Assembly (NCBI RefSeq): GCF_017355405.1 | Contig: NZ_CP061177.1 | Span: forward strand, 2,835,001-2,899,000 | Source: Roseomonas haemaphysalidis | GTDB taxonomy: Bacteria; Pseudomonadota; Alphaproteobacteria; Acetobacterales; Acetobacteraceae | Direction of reading: 5' to 3' | Length of the DNA stretch: 64,000 nucleotides | Shown: positions 35,555-45,484 of the stretch, one piece after another | How the letters are laid out: each line of letters opens with the position of its first letter | How positions within the stretch are numbered: the first letter of the stretch is position 1 | Made by a program: the position numbers and the translations under genes | The notes under the pieces: model-generated | Seen by the model: the letters and a program-made list of their open reading frames with translations, nothing else | Database searches by the model: none | Told to the model about the DNA's origin: nothing

Positions 35555-37945
35555 TCAGAAGCGTGTGCCGAAGCCGAAGCGGAAGACCTGCGTTTCGTCG
35601 TAGGACTTCTTTACCACGGCCTGGGCAACGTCGATGTTGATCAGGCCGAAGGGGCTGCGCCAGGAGATGCCGACGCCGGCACCGACGCGCGGGCTGCTGT
35701 CGTCGACCACGCCCGTGCCGGCGTTGACATCGCTGAGCGAACCGACGTCGACAAAGGCGCGGCCGGTGATGCCGATATCAGCGGGCAGTGGCAGCGGAAA
35801 GCGCATCTCCGTGCTTTGAGTCCAAAGCACCCGTCCACCTAGCGAGTCCGAACCATCCGCGTTGGTCACACGCGGCCCGGCACCGGCGACCGCGAAGCCG
35901 CGCAGGTTCTCGCCACCCAGGAAGAAGCGATCGATGATGCGCTCGGGCTTGTCGTCGAAGCTGCGCATGATGCCACCGCCAGCCGACAGTGCCAGCACGT
36001 AGTCCGGATCACCCAGCCAGCGCTCGAACGGAATGTAGTAAGTGCCTTCCAGACGCGCGCGAACGAAGGCCACGTCGCCGCCAAGACCGGCGAGATCGGT
36101 ACCCAGCCGCAACACATAGCCGCTGCGGGGATCAAGACGGGAATCCCGGGTATCATAGGTCAGCGTCTGGCCGATCTGCGACAGCACGGTCACACCCACC
36201 TGCTCTCTAATGACCTGACGCTTCAACGAGTTCTCGTCGATACTGAACACGTTGCGGCGGGACAGGGTATAGGCCCAGGACTGCCGCAACCGCTCGTTAA
36301 ACTCGTAGCCAGCGCGGACGGCGCCGCCATACCGGCGCTCCTGGTAGCCGGAGTAGTCGCGCAGATCGCGCGTCACGTAGAACAGGTCGGCGCCGACCGA
36401 CAGGTTGCGGTCCAGGAAGGACGGGTCGGTCACCGACAGGTCCACCGAGCTGCGGCGCTGCGCGATGGTGGTGTTGATGCGGGAGTCGATGCCCGTGCCG
36501 AGCAGGTTGCGCTCGCGCAGGCCGATATCGGCCAGTGCGCCGGCATCGGTGGAATAGCCGCCGCCCAGCGACAGCTCGCCGGTCGCCCGCTCGTTCACCG
36601 TCGTCGTCAGGATCACCCGGTCCTGCTGCGATCCGGGCTGCGAGGTGATCTGTACGTTCTGCTCGAAATAACCCAGGTCGCGGATGCGCTGGCGCGACCG
36701 CAGCACCGCGGCGTTGTTGAAGGCATCACCCTCGGCCAGCCGCATCTCGCGCCGGATCACGCGGTCCTGGGTGCGGGTGTTGCCCGTGATGTCGATGCGC
36801 TCGACATAGGCGCGCTGGCCTTCCGCTGCCTCGAACACGAGGTCGATGGTCTTGCTGTCGGGGTTGCGGGTGATGCGCGGCGTCACCTCGACAAAGGGCG
36901 CGCCCAGCACGTTGGCGCTGTCCTGCACGGCTTGCACGGAGCGCTCGATCGCGTCGCCGTCGTACCAATCGCCGGAATTGACCTCCAGCGCATCCTGCAG
37001 CTGCGCGCCGGACACGTTGCGCAGGGTGGACGTCACCTCGACCTTGCCGAGGCGGTAACGGATGCCCTCGTTGATCGTATAGGTCAGGAAGAAGCCGCTG
37101 CGGTCCGGCGCCAGCTCGGCGCTCGCGCCGGTGATCTCGGCATCGGCGAAGCCGTTGCGCTGGTAGTAGCGGCGCAGCAGCTCGCGGTCGAAGTTCAGCC
37201 GCTCGGGCTCATAGGTGTCGGACGAGGAGAAGGGGCGGTACCACGCCTGCTCGCGCGTCGAGACGATTTCCTTCAGGCGGCTGTCGGAGAACTGGTCGTT
37301 GCCCACGAAGTTGATACGCGAGATCAGGGCGGTGTCGCCTTCGGTGATCTCGAACACCACGTCCACGCGATCCTGCTCGCGCTGGATGATCTTGGGCTCG
37401 ATGCGGGTGTTGAAGCGGCCGCGGCGGGCATACAGCTCCAGCAGGCGGGCGCGGTCGTTCTGCGCGGCGGCATCGGTATAAACCGAGCGCGGCTTCAGCG
37501 TCGTCTCGGTCCGGAGGTTGTCGTCGCCGATCTTGCGGTTGCCTTCGAAGACCACCTGATTGACGATCGGGTTTTCCCGGACCGTCACTACCACGCGGTC
37601 CCCGTCGCGGCCGATCTGCACATCGCGGAACAGGCCCGTGGCGAAGAGCGTCCGCAGGCTGCGGTCCTGCCGGTCGCTGTCAAAGCGGTCGCCGGGCTGG
37701 AGCAGCATGTAGGAGCGGATGGTATCCGCCTCGATCCGCTGGTTGCCACGGACCTCGATGGCGCGGATCACCTCGCCGGCCGGGCGCGCCGCGGCGGCGG
37801 TGGCCGGCGCAGCACGGCGCGCGGGGGCCGTTCGCTGGGTCTGCGCCTCGGCCGCCAAAGGCAGCACGACGGGGACCAAGCAGGTGGCAGCGAGCAGAAG
37901 GGCGCGTGTGGCGTGCAAAGGATTCGGTCCGGACCCTGGAGTCAT
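35555..37945 (-). CDS. bamA: Outer-membrane protein assembly factor BamA
   Basis: A 796-residue essential Omp85 protein that folds outer-membrane barrels. A signal peptide (to about residue 35, ending AEAQ) is followed by a short Ala/Arg linker. Five POTRA domains span about 58-430, beginning IRAIEVRGNQRIEADTIRSY. The 16-stranded barrel then begins at about TGELSLGGGYSTDAG. FFLGGENLRGFAVAGAGPR carries the conserved RGF loop motif, and it ends FRFGFGTRF with the terminal Phe recognition signal. The neighbours rseP and skp are the standard partners. The first ATG gives a good signal peptide. Confidence 0.97.
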   Translation of the reverse strand: MTPGSGPNPLHATRALLLAATCLVPVVLPLAAEAQTQRTAPARRAAPATAAAARPAGEVIRAIEVRGNQRIEADTIRSYMLLQPGDRFDSDRQDRSLRTLFATGLFRDVQIGRDGDRVVVTVRENPIVNQVVFEGNRKIGDDNLRTETTLKPRSVYTDAAAQNDRARLLELYARRGRFNTRIEPKIIQREQDRVDVVFEITEGDTALISRINFVGNDQFSDSRLKEIVSTREQAWYRPFSSSDTYEPERLNFDRELLRRYYQRNGFADAEITGASAELAPDRSGFFLTYTINEGIRYRLGKVEVTSTLRNVSGAQLQDALEVNSGDWYDGDAIERSVQAVQDSANVLGAPFVEVTPRITRNPDSKTIDLVFEAAEGQRAYVERIDITGNTRTQDRVIRREMRLAEGDAFNNAAVLRSRQRIRDLGYFEQNVQITSQPGSQQDRVILTTTVNERATGELSLGGGYSTDAGALADIGLRERNLLGTGIDSRINTTIAQRRSSVDLSVTDPSFLDRNLSVGADLFYVTRDLRDYSGYQERRYGGAVRAGYEFNERLRQSWAYTLSRRNVFSIDENSLKRQVIREQVGVTVLSQIGQTLTYDTRDSRLDPRSGYVLRLGTDLAGLGGDVAFVRARLEGTYYIPFERWLGDPDYVLALSAGGGIMRSFDDKPERIIDRFFLGGENLRGFAVAGAGPRVTNADGSDSLGGRVLWTQSTEMRFPLPLPADIGITGRAFVDVGSLSDVNAGTGVVDDSSPRVGAGVGISWRSPFGLINIDVAQAVVKKSYDETQVFRFGFGTRF

Positions 37946-38082
37946 TGATCGAGGCCACGAACGGGCCGGCGCGGGCCGGAGACTAGCCGGGAACCATCCC
38001 CCCCGCCAGCCCCTGGACCGCCCGGCGATTTATGCCCTGTTCACCTTCGGTTGCAACACGTTGCCGAGATTCGCGCGCCGGC

Positions 38083-39171
38083 TCAGCCGAACAGGCGCAC
38101 GACGTCCTTGAAGGTGGTGAAGACGAACAGTGCCACCAGCAGCAGCATGCCCGCGCGAAAGCCGTATTCCATGACGCGCGGCGGCACGGGACGGCCGCGG
38201 ATCGCTTCCAGCGCGTAGAACACCAGATGACCGCCATCCAGGACCGGGATGGGGAATAGGTTGATCAGCGCCAGATTGACCGACAGGATGGCGATGAAGC
38301 TGACCAAGCTCGCCACGCCCATCAGCGCCACCTGCCCCGACAGCTGGGCGATGCGCAGCGGCCCGCCCAGGTCATCCGTGCCGCGCTGGCCGGTCACCAT
38401 CTGCCAGATGCCGGCAAGCGTCTGCCCGGTGATGTCGGCGGTCTGCGCCACGCCGGCGGCCACGGCGCTGAATGGGTTGAGCCGGCGGAACTCCGGCGCG
38501 CCGCCTGTCACGCCCAGCACGCCGACGGTGCCGCCATTGGCCTCGCGGGCATCGGGAGTGGCGGTGAGCTGCTGCTCGGCGCCTTCGCGGCTGATGCGCA
38601 GCTGCACCGGCTGCCCGGCACGGGCCTGGATATGGCGCTGCACTTCCTCGAACCGCCCGATCGGCTGGCCGTCCAGGGACAGGATGCGATCGCCCGGCAG
38701 CAGGCCGGCGCGGGCGGCCGCGCTGTTTTCCACCACGCCCCCGACGGTGGCCGCCGGCTGCGGCTGGCCGATGCTCATGTAGAGCCCGGCGAACAGCACG
38801 GCGGCCAGGATGAAGTTGGCCGCAGGGCCGGCCGCCACCACGATGGCACGGTCGCGCACCGGCTTTTCATGGAAGGTCCGGCCCGGCAGCCAGCGGGCAC
38901 GCTGTTCCGGTGTCGCGTCGTCCGGGCCTTCCTGGCCGTGCAGCTTCACGAAGCCGCCCAAAGGCAGCCAGGACAGCCGCCATTCGGTGCCGCGCTTATC
39001 GGTCCATTTGCGGATGGCGCGCCCGAAGCCGATGGAAAAGACCTCGACATGCACGCCGCGCCAGCGGGCCGCCAGGTAGTGGCCCATTTCGTGCACGAAA
39101 ACGAGCACGCCCAGCACCACGAGGAAGGACAGCACCGTGCGCAGGCCGTCGGACAGGAATTCCAAGGTCAA
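38083..39171 (-). CDS. rseP: RIP zinc metalloprotease RseP
   Basis: A 362-residue inner-membrane site-2 protease. The zinc motif HEMGH (His27, Glu28, His31) lies in the first membrane segment. One PDZ domain occupies about residues 118-190 (ENSAAARAGLLPGDRILSLDG), where E. coli RseP has two, which is usual for alphaproteobacteria. NLFPIPVLDGGHLVF gives the third zinc ligand region in a C-terminal membrane segment. It cleaves anti-sigma factors and leftover signal peptides. It is 30 bases downstream of dxr and 137 bases upstream of bamA; that gap contains no gene. Confidence 0.95.
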   Translation of the reverse strand: MTLEFLSDGLRTVLSFLVVLGVLVFVHEMGHYLAARWRGVHVEVFSIGFGRAIRKWTDKRGTEWRLSWLPLGGFVKLHGQEGPDDATPEQRARWLPGRTFHEKPVRDRAIVVAAGPAANFILAAVLFAGLYMSIGQPQPAATVGGVVENSAAARAGLLPGDRILSLDGQPIGRFEEVQRHIQARAGQPVQLRISREGAEQQLTATPDAREANGGTVGVLGVTGGAPEFRRLNPFSAVAAGVAQTADITGQTLAGIWQMVTGQRGTDDLGGPLRIAQLSGQVALMGVASLVSFIAILSVNLALINLFPIPVLDGGHLVFYALEAIRGRPVPPRVMEYGFRAGMLLLVALFVFTTFKDVVRLFG

Positions 39172-39201
39172 CTCTCCGTCCCCGGTGGGGGCGTGTGGGG
39201 G

Positions 39202-40368
39202 TCAGGCCGCGCGGCGGGCGGCGCGGGCTGTGGCATCCTGCCGCGCCGCGGCATCCAGCGCCAGCACGGCCTTCAGGTCAGGCACGGCGGGCGAACCCAG
39301 GGCCGACAGCGTTTCCTCCACCACCTCGGCGATGCCGAGAAAGCCGAGCCGCCGCTGCAGGAACAGGCCCACCGCCGCCTCGTTGGCGGCATTCAGAATG
39401 GTGGTGGCGCCGGGACCCGCCCGCAAGGCTTCCCGCGCCAGCCGCAACGCGGGGAAACGCCGCGTATCCGGGGCGTAAAACTCCAGCCGGCCCAACGTCA
39501 CCAGATCCAGGCGCGGCACCCCCACCGCCATGCGACGTGGCCAAGCCAGGGCGTGGGCGATGGGCGTGCGCATGTCGGGCGAGCCGAGCTGGGCCAGCAC
39601 CGAGCCATCGGCATACTGCACCATGCCGTGCACCGTGGACTGCGGATGCACCAGCACCTCGATCCGCTCCTCCGGCATCGCGAAGATGCGGGCGGCCTCG
39701 ATCAGCTCCAGGCCCTTGTTCATCATGGTGGCGCTGTCGATGCTGATCTTGCTGCCCATGGACCAGACCGGGTGCTTCAGCGCCTGCTCCACCGTCACGG
39801 CGGCCATCTGCTCCGGCGTGAACAGGCGGAACGGACCGCCCGAGGCGGTCAGCACGATTTTCTCCACCACCGAGGGATCACGGGCGTCCAGCGCTTGGAA
39901 GATCGCGTTGTGCTCGGAATCCACCGGCAGAATGGTGGCGCCGGATGCCGCGGCTTCCGCCAGCACCAGGTGCCCGGCGCAAACCAGGGCCTCCTTGTTG
40001 GCCAATGCCAAGGTACCGCCGCGGGACAGTGCGGCCAGCGTCGGTTCCAGCCCGGCGGCGCCGACAATGGCGGCCATGGTCCAGGCGGCCGGCAGCCGGG
40101 CGGCGGCCAGCACCGCCTCCGGCCCGCAGGCATGCGCGATGCCGCTGCCCGCCAAGGCAGCTTCCAAAGCCGGCGCGGCGGAAGGATCCGCCAGGACGGC
40201 CACCTGCGGCCGCAGCCGGCGCGCCTGCTCAGCCAGCCCGGCGACATCGCGGCCCGCCACCAGCGCAACCACCTCGAACTCACCGGGGGACGCCGCATCG
40301 AGCAGCGCCACCGTGCTGCGGCCCACCGAACCGGTGCAGCCGAGGATGGAAACGGTCTTCACCGCCAC
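39202..40368 (-). CDS. dxr: 1-deoxy-D-xylulose-5-phosphate reductoisomerase
   Basis: A 388-residue cytosolic enzyme of the MEP pathway. It rearranges and reduces DXP to MEP with NADPH, leading to isopentenyl diphosphate for undecaprenyl phosphate and quinones. ILGCTGSVGRST is the NADPH motif at the N-terminus. ALANKEALVCAG, ILPVDSEHNAIFQAL (metal Asp/Glu) and SMGSKISIDSATMMNKGLELIEA are catalytic signatures. The Ala-rich C-terminal tail is slightly extended. Its first ten bases overlap the cdsA end. Confidence 0.97.
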   Translation of the reverse strand: MAVKTVSILGCTGSVGRSTVALLDAASPGEFEVVALVAGRDVAGLAEQARRLRPQVAVLADPSAAPALEAALAGSGIAHACGPEAVLAAARLPAAWTMAAIVGAAGLEPTLAALSRGGTLALANKEALVCAGHLVLAEAAASGATILPVDSEHNAIFQALDARDPSVVEKIVLTASGGPFRLFTPEQMAAVTVEQALKHPVWSMGSKISIDSATMMNKGLELIEAARIFAMPEERIEVLVHPQSTVHGMVQYADGSVLAQLGSPDMRTPIAHALAWPRRMAVGVPRLDLVTLGRLEFYAPDTRRFPALRLAREALRAGPGATTILNAANEAAVGLFLQRRLGFLGIAEVVEETLSALGSPAVPDLKAVLALDAAARQDATARAARRAA

Positions 40369-41219
40369 AGCACCACGCCATAGCCGACCGCCAGGGCCAG
40401 CAGCGCCGCCACGGGCGCCGCCGCGATCAAGCCGTCCAGCCGGTCCAGCAGCCCGCCATGGCCGGGGATCAGCGCCGAGCTGTCCTTGACGCCGAAATGC
40501 CGCTTGAAGGCGCTTTCCAGCAGGTCACCGATCTGGGTGGCCACGCCCAGCAGTGCCGCGATGCCGGCCGCCTTGATCATGTCATCCGGATAGGGCGTCG
40601 CCCAGGCGGCCACGCCGGCGCCGATCGCCATGCAGCACAGCAACCCGCCGACGGCGCCCGACCAGGTCTTGCCCGGCGAGATCGCCGGCGCCAGCTTCGG
40701 GCCACCCACCATGCGCCCGACGATGTAGGCGCCGATGTCGCTGGCCCAGACCACCGCGATCAGAAACAGGACGTTGTCGCGCCCCGCCTCGTTGTCGTGA
40801 CGCAGCGCGATCAGGGAAATGCCGGCGATGCCCACATACAACACGCCGAAGCCCAGCCAGCCGGCCGACGCCGGGCGCCCGTCCCGCCGCCGCATCCAGC
40901 CCGCGCCGCCCCAGGTGGCGGCAGCGCCCATCAGCAACAGCGCGAGTGCCCACCAGTTGTAGCCCAGCACCGCGATGGCGCAGGCAACGAACACCGCGGC
41001 CGGCACCGCCGCCCCGGGCAGCACCCGGTTGCGCAGGCCGCACAGATGCACCCATTCCCACACCAGCCCGGCAATGGCGACGGCCATCAGCGCGGTCCAG
41101 GGCAAGGCCCCCAGCCAGATGCACAGCAGGGCCCCCGGCCCCAGCACGGCGGCGGAGATGGCGCGCTTCTTCAGGTCCCGCCAGCGCTTGGCGTCCGACG
41201 ACGCGGCCTCTGCGCTCAC
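40359..41219 (-). CDS. cdsA: Phosphatidate cytidylyltransferase CdsA
   Basis: A 286-residue inner-membrane enzyme that makes CDP-diacylglycerol from phosphatidate and CTP, the branch point to all phospholipids. About eight membrane segments are visible. The signature SAFKRHFGVKDSSALIPGHG followed by GLLDRLD matches the CDP-diglyceride synthase pattern completely. The start is a GTG 4 bases after the uppS stop; no ATG fits the reading frame at the family N-terminus. Translation is probably coupled to uppS upstream and to dxr downstream by overlap. Confidence 0.94.
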   Translation of the reverse strand: MSAEAASSDAKRWRDLKKRAISAAVLGPGALLCIWLGALPWTALMAVAIAGLVWEWVHLCGLRNRVLPGAAVPAAVFVACAIAVLGYNWWALALLLMGAAATWGGAGWMRRRDGRPASAGWLGFGVLYVGIAGISLIALRHDNEAGRDNVLFLIAVVWASDIGAYIVGRMVGGPKLAPAISPGKTWSGAVGGLLCCMAIGAGVAAWATPYPDDMIKAAGIAALLGVATQIGDLLESAFKRHFGVKDSSALIPGHGGLLDRLDGLIAAAPVAALLALAVGYGVVLWR

Positions 41220-41223
41220 CGGC

Positions 41224-41973
41224 TCAGCCCGCGCCGTAGCGGCGGTCGCGCCGGGCAAAGGCGGCCATGCCCGCGGCCAGCTCGGCGGCGCCGAAGTCGG
41301 GCCACAGCACGTCCGTGAACCAGAACTCGGCATAGGCGGCCTGCCACAGCAGGAAGTTGGACAGCCGCTGCTCGCCCGAGGTGCGGATGATGAGGTCGGG
41401 GTCCGGCATGCCGACGGTGGACAGGTTGCGCTCCAGCAGCGCCTCGTCCAGCTCGTCCGGATGCAAACGGCCGGCCGCCACCTCGCGGGCCAGCGCGCGG
41501 GCGGCCCCCGCAATCTCGGTGCGGCTGCCGTAGGACAGGGCGACCGTCAGGTTCAACCCCGTGTTGTTGGTGGTCAGCGCCTCGGCATCGCGAATCGCGG
41601 CGGTGGTTTCGCGCCCGAAGCGCTCCCGCTCACCGATCACGCGGAGCCGCACGTTGTTGCGGTGCAACGCAGCGATCTCGTGCCGCAAGTAGAAGCGCAG
41701 CAGGCCGGTCAGGTCCCGCACCTCGTCATCCGACCGCTGCCAGTTCTCGGACGAGAAGGCGAAGAGCGTGAGCCAGCCGATGCCGGCCTGCGCCGCGGCC
41801 TCTACCGTGCGGCGCACCGCATCGGCGCCCGCCTTGTGGCCCAGGGCGCTGGGCAGGCCCCGCCCCCGCGCCCAGCGGCGGTTGCCATCCATGATGATGC
41901 CGACATGCACCGGCACGCCCGGCGGCGTGCCACCCGTGATCACCGGTGCTGTCGCACCCTTGGCCGCGCTCAT
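41224..41973 (-). CDS. uppS: Isoprenyl transferase (undecaprenyl diphosphate synthase)
   Basis: A 249-residue cis-prenyltransferase that elongates farnesyl diphosphate to undecaprenyl diphosphate, the lipid carrier of cell-wall and polysaccharide units. GIIMDGNRRWARGRGLP holds the catalytic Asp29 and the Arg residues that bind diphosphate. LTLFAFSSENWQR, PDLIIRTSGEQRLSNFLLWQ and AYAEFWFTDVLWPDF are the other conserved regions. Functionally linked to dxr in the same cluster through isoprenoid supply. It follows frr by about 33 bases. Confidence 0.97.
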   Translation of the reverse strand: MSAAKGATAPVITGGTPPGVPVHVGIIMDGNRRWARGRGLPSALGHKAGADAVRRTVEAAAQAGIGWLTLFAFSSENWQRSDDEVRDLTGLLRFYLRHEIAALHRNNVRLRVIGERERFGRETTAAIRDAEALTTNNTGLNLTVALSYGSRTEIAGAARALAREVAAGRLHPDELDEALLERNLSTVGMPDPDLIIRTSGEQRLSNFLLWQAAYAEFWFTDVLWPDFGAAELAAGMAAFARRDRRYGAG

Positions 41974-42006
41974 GATGAGTGTGTTACCCGCGTGCAGGAG
42001 TGGCGA

Positions 42007-42579
42007 TCAGACCGTGCGGATATCCTTGTCCTTTTCGACCAGCATGTCGTCCACCTTCTTGATGGTGCCGTCCGTCATCTTTTGTACGTCGTCCGACCAG
42101 CGCTTGGCGTCGTCCTTGGAAATCTCGGACTTGGTTTCCCAGCCCTTGATCTGCTCCATGCCGTCGCGCCGCACGCCGCGGGCGGCGACCTTGGCGGATT
42201 CGGCATACTTGGAAGCCTGCTTGGCCAGTTCGTTGCGGCGCTCGGCGGTCAGCGGCGGCAGCGGCACGCGGATCGTCTGGCCCTCGGTCTGCGGGTTCAG
42301 GCCCAGCCCAGAGTCGCGGATCGCGACCTCGACGGCCTTGATCGCCGAACGGTCCCACACCTGCACGGACAACATGGACGGCCCGCCGACGGCGATATTG
42401 GCCACCTGCGTCAGCGGCTGGTTGGCGCCGTAGAGCTCGACCCGGATGGGCTCCAGCAGCGCCGGCGAGGCGCGGCCGGTGCGGAGGCCGGAGAATTCCT
42501 TCTTGAGCGACTCCAGCGCGCCATCCATGCGGCGCTGCAGGTCCAGCTTCAGCTTCGGGAAATCGGCGGGAGCGGCCAT
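42007..42579 (-). CDS. frr: Ribosome recycling factor
   Basis: A 190-residue two-domain protein that, with EF-G, splits post-termination ribosomes. The three-helix bundle starts RRMDGALESLKKEFSGLRTGRAS. The small beta domain runs from about residue 32 to 105 (VELYGANQPLTQVANI, LNPQTEGQTIRVPLPPLT). ERRNELAKQASKYAESAKVAARGVRRD returns to the bundle. The ATG at AAPADFPKLK is the family start. It follows pyrH by 25 bases. Confidence 0.97.
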   Translation of the reverse strand: MAAPADFPKLKLDLQRRMDGALESLKKEFSGLRTGRASPALLEPIRVELYGANQPLTQVANIAVGGPSMLSVQVWDRSAIKAVEVAIRDSGLGLNPQTEGQTIRVPLPPLTAERRNELAKQASKYAESAKVAARGVRRDGMEQIKGWETKSEISKDDAKRWSDDVQKMTDGTIKKVDDMLVEKDKDIRTV

Positions 42580-42604
42580 GGCGGGGCGTCCTTCTTCTCT
42601 AGGC

Positions 42605-43324
42605 TTAATGATCAACGACCGTGGTGAACTTGCCTTCGCCCTGCATGACGGCGGTGAAGGCACCCGGCTCGTGGATGTTGAAGACGATGATCGGCAGCTT
42701 GTTCTCGCGTGCCAGGCTGATGGCGGCGGCGTCCATCACCGCCAGGTCGCGCGCCAGCATGTCCAGGTAGGTCAGCGAGACGTAGCGCTCGGCATTCGGG
42801 TTCTTGCGCGGGTCGGCGGAATACACGCCGTCCACCTGCGTGCCCTTGAACAGCGCGTCGCATTTCATTTCGGCGGCGCGCAGCGCGGCGGCGGTGTCGG
42901 TGGTGAAGAACGGGTTGCCGGACCCGGCGGCGAAGATCACCACCCGCCCCTTCTCCATGTGCCGCTCGGCGCGGCGGCGGATGAAGGGCTCGCACACGCT
43001 GCTCATGGGAATGGCGGACTGCACGCGGGTAGCCACGCCCGCCCGCTCCAGCGCGCTTTGCATGGCCAGGGCGTTCATGACAGTGGCCAGCATGCCCATG
43101 CTGTCCGCCTGCGCGCGGTCCATGCCGGAGGATGCGCCGGCCACGCCACGGAAGATGTTGCCGCCGCCCACCACCAGGCAGACCTCGACCCCGAGTTCCA
43201 CCACGCCCTTGATGTCGACCGCGATGTCCTTGACCGTCTGGTTGTCCAGGCCATAGTCGCGGCTGCCCATCAACGCCTCACCCGACAGCTTGAGCAGGAC
43301 GCGCTTGTAGATGGGTGCAGGCAT
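42605..43324 (-). CDS. pyrH: UMP kinase
   Basis: A 239-residue hexameric bacterial UMP kinase of the amino acid kinase fold, making UDP from [16 protein letters not shown] binds ATP phosphate. [55 protein letters not shown] and [12 protein letters not shown] are all standard. Usually inhibited by UTP and activated by GTP. The pyrG gene at 11 kb acts further along the same pathway. It lies about 190 bases after tsf, with a terminator-like stem between. Confidence 0.97.
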   Translation of the reverse strand: MPAPIYKRVLLKLSGEALMGSRDYGLDNQTVKDIAVDIKGVVELGVEVCLVVGGGNIFRGVAGASSGMDRAQADSMGMLATVMNALAMQSALERAGVATRVQSAIPMSSVCEPFIRRRAERHMEKGRVVIFAAGSGNPFFTTDTAAALRAAEMKCDALFKGTQVDGVYSADPRKNPNAERYVSLTYLDMLARDLAVMDAAAISLARENKLPIIVFNIHEPGAFTAVMQGEGKFTTVVDH

Positions 43325-43462
43325 GCCGGCGGAACTCCATGGGCTTCAGGCGTCAAAGGATGACAGCGCATCGTGGCGAGGCGATGGCGCGCGGGCGCAC
43401 GATAGGCAGGCGCCCCACGGCCGGCAAGGCACGGCCGGGTGACCCTGCCCTTACATGAAGAC

Positions 43463-43489
43463 GGGGGCACCGGCCAAGCCGGCGCCCCC
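43463..43489 (-). terminator. Hairpin after tsf
   Basis: On the minus strand GGGGGC-GCCGGC pairs with GCCGGT-GCCCCC around a 3-base loop, 27 bases after the tsf stop codon. The T-run is weak (GTCTTC). It may attenuate transcription from rpsB-tsf into pyrH-frr and the rest of the cluster. Confidence 0.5.
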
Positions 43490-43515
43490 GCCAGATTTAG
43501 TTCGGCAGGCCGGTG

Positions 43516-44427
43516 TCAGACCGTACCGGCGGCCGCCGCGACCTCGGCGGCGAAGTCGCCGACCTGCTTGTCGATGCCTTCGCCCAGCTGGAAGCGGGCG
43601 AAGCCCGTCAGCTTGGCACCAGCCTTCTGCACCACGGCCTTCACGCGGCTTTCGCCGTCATGCACCCAGACCTGCTCCAGCAGCACCACTTCCTCGTAGT
43701 ACTTGCGGACGCGGCCCTCGACCATCTTCTCGATGATGGCATCGGCCTTGCCGGAAGCGCGGGCCTGCTCCATCAGCACCGCCTTCTCGCGCTCCAGCGC
43801 GGAAGGGTCGACGGCGTTGACGTCCAGGCTGTCCGGGCGGGCAGCCGCGACGTGCATGCCGATCTGACGGCCCAGCGTTTCCAGCGCCTCGGCCTCCGAA
43901 GGGGCCTCCAGCGCCGCCAGCACGCCGATCTTGCCGAGACCCGGCTTGACGGCGGAGTGGGTGTAGGTGGCGACCACGCCCGACGGCACCGTCAGGCGCT
44001 TGGCGCGGCGGATCGTCATGTTCTCGCCGATGGTGGCGATCAGGCGCGTCAGCTCCTCCTGCACCGAATGGCCGGTGCCGGGGAAGGTGACGGTCTTCAG
44101 CTGCTCGATGTCGTCGCCATAGGTCAGCACCAGGCTGGCGGCTTCCGACACGAAGTTCTGGAACAGCTCGTTGCGCGCCACGAAGTCGGTCTCGGCATTG
44201 ACCTCGATCATACCGGCGACCTGCGGGCCGCTGGCCACGCCGACCAGACCCTCGGCCGCCACGCGGCCGGACTTCTTGGCGGCGGCGGCGAGGCCCTTCT
44301 TGCGCAGCCAGTCGACGGCGGCCTCGATGTCGCCACCGTTCTCCACCAGCGCCTTCTTGCAGTCCATCATGCCCGCGCCGGTCTTGTCGCGCAGGTCCCG
44401 CACCATCAGGGCAGTGACTTCAGCCAT
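43516..44427 (-). CDS. tsf: Elongation factor Ts
   Basis: A 303-residue nucleotide exchange factor for EF-Tu. The N-terminal UBA-like domain has [37 protein letters not shown]. The EF-Tu contact reads [16 protein letters not shown] (TDF motif), followed by two core subdomains and [16 protein letters not shown] C-terminal sequence ([12 protein letters not shown]). It follows rpsB by 24 bases, the universal bacterial order, and is cotranscribed with it. Confidence 0.98.
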   Translation of the reverse strand: MAEVTALMVRDLRDKTGAGMMDCKKALVENGGDIEAAVDWLRKKGLAAAAKKSGRVAAEGLVGVASGPQVAGMIEVNAETDFVARNELFQNFVSEAASLVLTYGDDIEQLKTVTFPGTGHSVQEELTRLIATIGENMTIRRAKRLTVPSGVVATYTHSAVKPGLGKIGVLAALEAPSEAEALETLGRQIGMHVAAARPDSLDVNAVDPSALEREKAVLMEQARASGKADAIIEKMVEGRVRKYYEEVVLLEQVWVHDGESRVKAVVQKAGAKLTGFARFQLGEGIDKQVGDFAAEVAAAAGTV

Positions 44428-44451
44428 ATCGTTCGCTCCCGACTGTTCGGT

Positions 44452-45294
44452 TCAGGCCTGGGCGGCCGGGGTCTCTTCGGCGGCAGCCGGCTCCGCCACG
44501 GAAGCGGAAGCCTCGATCGCCTCGTCGGCGGGCGCGGCGTCGTCGGCCAGCACGTCCTCGGACGGCAGCTCCTCGGAAGCACCCAGGTCGACGCCGGAGG
44601 CCTGCAGCTCGGCGCTGATGCCGTCGAACACGGCGCCGGCCACCAGGTCGCAATACAGGTTGATGGCGCGGATGGCGTCATCGTTGCCCGGGATCGGATA
44701 GGCGATGCCCGAGGGATCGGCGTTGGAATCGAGCACGGCCACGACGGGGATGCCCAGCTTGTTGGCTTCCTCGATCGCCAGCTTCTCCTTCACCACGTCG
44801 ATGACGAAGATGATGTCCGGCAGGCCGCCCATGTCGCGGATGCCGCCCAGCGCGCGGTCCAGCTTCTCCTTCTCACGCGTCAGCATGAGAACTTCCTTCT
44901 TGGTCAGACCGGCGGTGTTGCCGCCGAGCTGCTCGTCCATCTGCTTCAGGCGCTTGATGGAGCCCGTGATGGTCTTCCAGTTGGTCAGCATGCCGCCGAG
45001 CCAACGGTGGTTCACGTAGTACTGGCCGCAGCGGGTCGAGGCCTCGGCCACGTATTCGGCGGCGGACTTCTTGGTGCCGACGAACAGCACGCGGCCACCA
45101 CCGGCCACCACGTCACGGACGGCGCGCAGCGCGCGGTCCAGCAGGGGCACGGTCTGCTGCAGATCGAGGATGTGGACCTGGTTGCGGATGCCGAAGATGT
45201 ACGGGGCCATCTTCGGGTTCCAGCGGCGGGTGTGGTGTCCGAAATGGACACCGGCCTCGAGCAGCTGGCGCAGGGAAACTTCGGGCATCGCCAT
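44452..45294 (-). CDS. rpsB: 30S ribosomal protein S2
   Basis: A 280-residue small-subunit protein. [27 protein letters not shown] is the typical S2 start. [32 protein letters not shown] and [34 protein letters not shown] are conserved. An acidic Ala/Glu-rich tail of about 45 residues extends beyond E. coli S2, as often in alphaproteobacteria. GGAAGGA precedes the chosen ATG; a second ATG two codons later is also possible. A small GC stem at 45346-45359 in the leader could serve in S2 autoregulation, which is a guess. The 190-base upstream gap shows no other gene. Confidence 0.97.
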   Translation of the reverse strand: MAMPEVSLRQLLEAGVHFGHHTRRWNPKMAPYIFGIRNQVHILDLQQTVPLLDRALRAVRDVVAGGGRVLFVGTKKSAAEYVAEASTRCGQYYVNHRWLGGMLTNWKTITGSIKRLKQMDEQLGGNTAGLTKKEVLMLTREKEKLDRALGGIRDMGGLPDIIFVIDVVKEKLAIEEANKLGIPVVAVLDSNADPSGIAYPIPGNDDAIRAINLYCDLVAGAVFDGISAELQASGVDLGASEELPSEDVLADDAAPADEAIEASASVAEPAAAEETPAAQA

Positions 45295-45484
45295 GCGGGC
45301 GGTCCTTCCTTCAGGGTAGTCCGGTTGAGCCTCCGCGGCACTCACCCCCCTGTCGGGGGACCGGACCCAGGCGCCATGAGGGCGGAAGGGCGTGCCGCGT
45401 GCGGATTTGCCCGTGCGGGATCAACCCCGCCCGGGCGCGCCGCATATGGCATGAAGCCCCTGTCAGAGCAAGGCCGGAGCGCCG

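Noticed and set aside
45295-45484. Possible riboswitch or S2-binding leader upstream of rpsB
   Set aside because: Only one 5-base GC stem is clear; not enough structure to claim a known leader.
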